Shown: piece by piece, positions 54,550 through 57,300 of the stretch
Layout of the letters: each line of letters begins with the position of its first letter
Position numbering within the stretch: position 1 is the first letter of the stretch
Assembly (NCBI RefSeq): GCF_000346755.1
Contig: NZ_ANNV01000120.1
Span: forward strand, 1-57,300
Length of the DNA stretch: 57,300 nt
Direction: 5' to 3'
Source of the DNA: Pseudomonas sp. CBZ-4
GTDB lineage: Bacteria > Pseudomonadota > Gammaproteobacteria > Pseudomonadales > Pseudomonadaceae
Position numbers and translations under genes: made by a program
Notes under the pieces: model-generated
What the model saw: the letters and a program-made list of their open reading frames with translations, nothing else
What the model was told of the DNA's origin: nothing
Databases searched by the model: none

Positions 54550-55731
54550 ATGACAGGTCCCCTGGCGTCCCTCAAAGTGCTGGATTTCTCCACCTTGCTG
54601 CCTGGCCCGTTTGCGTCCTTGCTGCTCGCGGACATGGGCGCCGAGGTCTTGCGCATCGAATCGCCCACGCGCATGGACCTGCTGCGGGTGTTGCCGCCCC
54701 ATGACCGGGGCACGTCGGCGAGCCATGCCTACCTCAATCGCAATAAACGCAGTCTGGCGCTGGACCTCAAGCAGGCCGAAGCGTTGGAGATCGTGCGCGC
54801 GTTGGTCAAGGAGTACGACATTGTGCTTGAGCAGTTTCGCCCTGGGGTGATGGAGCGGCTGGGTTTGGGTTACGAGGCGTTGAAGGCGATCAACCCAAAG
54901 CTTATTTATGTGTCGATCACCGGCTACGGCCAGACCGGCCCCTACAAGGACCGCGCCGGGCACGATATCAACTACCTGGCGCTGGCCGGTGTGGCCAGCT
55001 ACACCGGGCGTGAGGACAGCGGGCCGTTGCCCCTGGGCGTGCAATTGGCGGATGTGGGCGGTGGCTCGTTGCATGCGGTGGTGGGGTTGCTGGCGGCGGT
55101 GATCGCCCGGCAGCACAGTGGCGTCGGCCAATACCTGGATGTAAGCATGACTGACTGTTCGTTCAGCCTGAATGCCATGGCCGCTGCGGGTTACCTGGCG
55201 TGTGGGGTTGAGCCTGGGAGGGAGAGCCATGTGCTCAATGGCGGCAGTTTTTATGACTATTACCGCACGCGGGATGGGCGGTGGATGTCGGTCGGCAGTC
55301 TGGAGCCGGCGTTTATGCAGCAACTGTGCGAAACGCTGGGGCGGCCTGAGTTGGCGGCGCAAGGGTTGTCGCCCAAGCCCGAGCAGCAAAAGGCCCTGAA
55401 ACAGGCGTTGCAGGTTGAGTTCGAGAAACGCAGTTTTGACGAGCTTTGCGCGTTGTTCGCCGAAGTGGATGCTTGTGTCGAACCGGTGCTGAGTTTGAGT
55501 GAGGCGGTGGAGCATCCCCAGTTGAAAGCGCGGGCGTTGGTCAGCCAGGTGCCTCGGGGTGATGGTTCGAGCCAGGCGCAACTGGCGTGTCCGTTGAAGT
55601 TCTCGCAGGGTTTGCCGGCGCCTCGGCATATTGGGGTGGCGGTGGGGGCGCACAGTGACGAGGTGTTGGTGGAGTTGGGTATGAGTGCTCAGCGAATTGA
55701 CGAGCTGCGGCGGTCCAGGGTGGTTGGGTAG
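54550..55731 (+). CDS. CaiB/BaiF (class III) family enzyme, probably alpha-methylacyl-CoA racemase-like
   Basis: The 393-residue protein belongs to the interlocked-dimer family of class III CoA transferases and related racemases, starting MTGPLASLKVLDFSTLLPGPF. The segment RAGHDINYLALAGV holds His138 and LADVGGGSLHA holds Asp168. These sit 30 residues apart, as do the catalytic His126 and Asp156 of alpha-methylacyl-CoA racemase. It could thus invert 2-methylacyl-CoA in branched lipid breakdown. The ATG at 54550 has TTGGAG upstream. It is a single gene, divergent from tusD, followed by a REP pair. Confidence 0.88.
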   Translation: MTGPLASLKVLDFSTLLPGPFASLLLADMGAEVLRIESPTRMDLLRVLPPHDRGTSASHAYLNRNKRSLALDLKQAEALEIVRALVKEYDIVLEQFRPGVMERLGLGYEALKAINPKLIYVSITGYGQTGPYKDRAGHDINYLALAGVASYTGREDSGPLPLGVQLADVGGGSLHAVVGLLAAVIARQHSGVGQYLDVSMTDCSFSLNAMAAAGYLACGVEPGRESHVLNGGSFYDYYRTRDGRWMSVGSLEPAFMQQLCETLGRPELAAQGLSPKPEQQKALKQALQVEFEKRSFDELCALFAEVDACVEPVLSLSEAVEHPQLKARALVSQVPRGDGSSQAQLACPLKFSQGLPAPRHIGVAVGAHSDEVLVELGMSAQRIDELRRSRVVG

Positions 55732-55744
55732 CGTCTGGGCTGGC

Positions 55745-55823
55745 GCTATCGCAGGCAAGCCAGCTCCCACATTTTGACCGCGCCGCCGATCCCATGTGGG
55801 AGCTGGCTTGCCTGCGATGAGGC
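55745..55823. repeat. REP pair between convergent genes
   Basis: Arms at 55745-55771 and 55795-55823 of the GCAGGCAAGCCAGCT class face each other. They lie between the racemase-like gene and the convergent SprT gene, in a gap with no other visible terminator. Confidence 0.92.
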
Positions 55824-55825
55824 CC

Positions 55826-56320
55826 TCACTCCACCCGAGTCTCCCCAGTGAACACCAGGGTCTGCCGACACCGCCGACACAAATACCGCCGCCCCTGTGC
55901 CACCAACCCATGGCGCTGCGCCGAAAACGGAAAATCACTGTCCGCACACGGGCAGCGGTAGATGTACCGCATCACCTGGCGCCGTTTCACCGCATAGGTA
56001 TGGCAACGGTCCGGTGGCAGTTCGTAGACCCCGCGCATGATCAGCTGCCATTCCTCGCCATGGGGCTGGATACGCTCGCCAAACAGTTGGTGGGCAATCA
56101 AATGCGCCACTTCATGGGCCACGGTCTGTTTCAGGAAATGTTGGCTGTTTTCGCGGTACAACTGGGGGTTGAAGCGCAGCAGGTTCTCGTGCAAATGCGC
56201 GACACCGGCCTTCTGGCCCCGCAGCTTGAGGCTGACCTGGGGGCGTTTGAAGCTTCGTTTGAAAAAGGATTCGGCTTGTTGGAAACAATCTTCGACGCGG
56301 GTGTTGAGCTGCTCGGGCAT
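55826..56320 (-). CDS. sprT: SprT-like zinc protease family protein
   Basis: The 164-residue protein has a zincin motif HEVAHLIAH (VAHEVAHLIAHQ at about residues 73-84) with a third ligand likely in QPHGEEW. A C-terminal four-Cys zinc ribbon follows (YRCPC and LCRRCRQ). SprT-type proteins may be metalloproteases related to the DNA-protein crosslink protease SPRTN, but the bacterial role is not established. The ATG at 56320 was chosen; the longer frame adds an unrelated 32-residue stretch. Confidence 0.9.
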   Translation of the reverse strand: MPEQLNTRVEDCFQQAESFFKRSFKRPQVSLKLRGQKAGVAHLHENLLRFNPQLYRENSQHFLKQTVAHEVAHLIAHQLFGERIQPHGEEWQLIMRGVYELPPDRCHTYAVKRRQVMRYIYRCPCADSDFPFSAQRHGLVAQGRRYLCRRCRQTLVFTGETRVE

Positions 56321-56411
56321 GCTGTACCTATCTCCAGAGACGCCCAGTATGCCGCAAAGGCGAGTGTTTCCGAATCTGTCAGGCGCCGAATGGTCGCACA
56401 TAACGCACAAA

Positions 56412-56427
56412 GCCACCTTGCGGTGGC
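56412..56427 (-). terminator. Weak terminator after the Yip1-family gene
   Basis: A 6-bp stem (GCCACC / GGTGGC) with a TTGC loop is followed on the minus strand by TTTGTG. It lies about 22 bases after the stop of the gene at 56450. It is short, so activity is uncertain. Confidence 0.5.
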
Positions 56428-56449
56428 CTTGCCCAGGGTTTGAACGCGC

Positions 56450-57052
56450 TCAACTGGTGTAGATCGGCCCTACGCCCAGGCCCCAGACAATCACGGTAAA
56501 CGCCATGATTGCCACCAGCACGACCAGCCCTACGGCCAGCACCGAACTGGAAAACAGGAAACCCTCGTCGGGGTCGATGTTCATGAAGGTCGGCAGCCCC
56601 ACATACAGCAGGTACACCGTGTAGCAAATCGCCGCCGTGCCCACCACCATGCCCAGCCACATATGCGGATACAGCGCGGCCAGCCCGCCGATAAACAATG
56701 GTGTCGCGGTGTAGGTGGCGAACGCCACGCAGCGCCGCATGCTCGGGTTGGCGTCGTAGGTACGGGCCATCCAGTGGATGAACGCGCCCATCACCGCCAC
56801 GCCGCCGAGCATGGCGGCGTAGGACATCAGGGTCATCCACAAGGCGCTTTCCTGGGTCAGCATCACCGGCGCGCGGTTGCCGATGACCCAGCCGACCTGG
56901 GTGGTGCCGATAAAGGCTGATACGGCGGGGATCGCCGCAAGAATCAGCGTATGAGTGAGGTACATGTGGCCGATGCTTTCTTCTTTATCGCCACGGATTT
57001 CCCGCCATTCCTGGTCGGGATGGGTAAATAGCCCCACGACGTGATGGATCAT
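56450..57052 (-). CDS. Yip1-family inner membrane protein
   Basis: The 200-residue protein starts MIHHVVGLFTHPDQEWREI, the typical opening of bacterial Yip1/DUF1282 proteins. Five hydrophobic helices follow, at about residues 33-50, 70-95, 110-130, 140-160 and 170-195. The function of this family in bacteria is not known. The start has AGGAG 9 bases upstream; the upstream frame is leader. It is the last complete gene in the window. Confidence 0.85.
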   Translation of the reverse strand: MIHHVVGLFTHPDQEWREIRGDKEESIGHMYLTHTLILAAIPAVSAFIGTTQVGWVIGNRAPVMLTQESALWMTLMSYAAMLGGVAVMGAFIHWMARTYDANPSMRRCVAFATYTATPLFIGGLAALYPHMWLGMVVGTAAICYTVYLLYVGLPTFMNIDPDEGFLFSSSVLAVGLVVLVAIMAFTVIVWGLGVGPIYTS

Positions 57053-57256
57053 GCCAGTCACTCCTGTCGTTATTACCATCGCCCCCCATCGGAGCGCCCA
57101 CGGGCCAATTGGCCTGAAAGGTCCCGGATATCTGTGCGACCTCAAGTCGCAGTATAGGAAGGGATGACCGGAATAACTGTAGGGCCTTTAGAGCAAATTG
57201 CGCTGTAAACGCTGGGGTTAATCGCGGTGAGGTCTGTCAGGGGTACCTCGGCCTCG

Positions 57257-57300
57257 GTGGGAGCTGGCTTGTGTGGGAGCTGGCTTGCCTGCGATAGCGG
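57257..57300. repeat. REP element with duplicated head, cut by the window end
   Basis: The 15-base head GTGGGAGCTGGCTTG occurs at 57257-57271 and again at 57273-57287, after which the normal arm continues (CCTGCGATAGCGG). The element runs off the window, so a partner arm cannot be checked. Confidence 0.85.

Overview
The window is core chromosome of a fluorescent pseudomonad, most likely of the Pseudomonas fluorescens group. This is inferred from the high-GC coding, a 13-gene nuo operon with fused nuoCD, two unrelated NADP isocitrate dehydrogenases side by side, and many copies of the short Pseudomonas REP palindrome between genes. The gene order from nuo through aceA, purB, hflD-mnmA, idh/icd, cspD-clpS-clpA, infA-bpt-aat, ftsK-lolA-rarA, serS, cysG and tusEBCD is the one I know from Pseudomonas genomes. 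I see no prophage, insertion sequence, CRISPR array, plasmid feature, rRNA or tRNA gene.

Layout. 1-9.4 kb is a variable stretch of single genes: an aldehyde dehydrogenase of the GapN type, a DyP peroxidase, a Tat-exported beta carbonic anhydrase, two tandem MFS transporters, a DUF3087-type membrane protein, a small hypothetical gene, an arylamine N-acetyltransferase, a beta-barrel outer membrane protein and an antitoxin-like HTH gene. 9.6-24.6 kb is the complete complex I operon nuoA-N on the minus strand, with a candidate promoter upstream of nuoA and a strong terminator after nuoN. 25.2-37.6 kb holds central metabolism and RNA or protein modification: aceA, a stand-alone secretin-domain protein, a GNAT acetyltransferase, the ribosomal oxygenase roxA, purB, nudix-mnmA-hflD, and monomeric and dimeric isocitrate dehydrogenase genes transcribed divergently. 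37.7-42.9 kb is the N-degron block (cspD, clpS, clpA, infA, bpt, aat). 43.4-50.8 kb is a plus-strand run ftsK-lolA-rarA-crcB-serS-cysG. 51-57 kb contains a glutathionyl-hydroquinone reductase, the tusDCBE-ybiB operon, a CaiB/BaiF enzyme with racemase-type catalytic residues, a SprT-like protein and a Yip1-family membrane protein.

How the genes connect. AceA and the two isocitrate dehydrogenases sit at the TCA/glyoxylate branch point, and complex I oxidises the NADH made downstream. Bpt and Aat place leucine or phenylalanine on protein N-termini, ClpS recognises these and ClpA unfolds the substrates. TusD/C/B and TusE pass sulfur to MnmA for 2-thiouridine in tRNA, and both ends of that relay are in this window.

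I did not find a new multi-gene defence or secretion system. The best leads are at residue and regulatory level: the GapN-type enzyme has glycine where the ALDH general base glutamate should be, at the exact 34-residue spacing from the catalytic cysteine; the 'CoA transferase' at 54.5 kb carries the His/Asp pair of alpha-methylacyl-CoA racemases at the exact 30-residue spacing; there is an uncharacterised periplasmic secretin-domain protein; a 10-bp hairpin lies between nuoF and nuoG; an 18-bp palindrome lies between the two isocitrate dehydrogenase genes; and REP pairs fill all four of the larger gaps between convergent genes that lack only a terminator.
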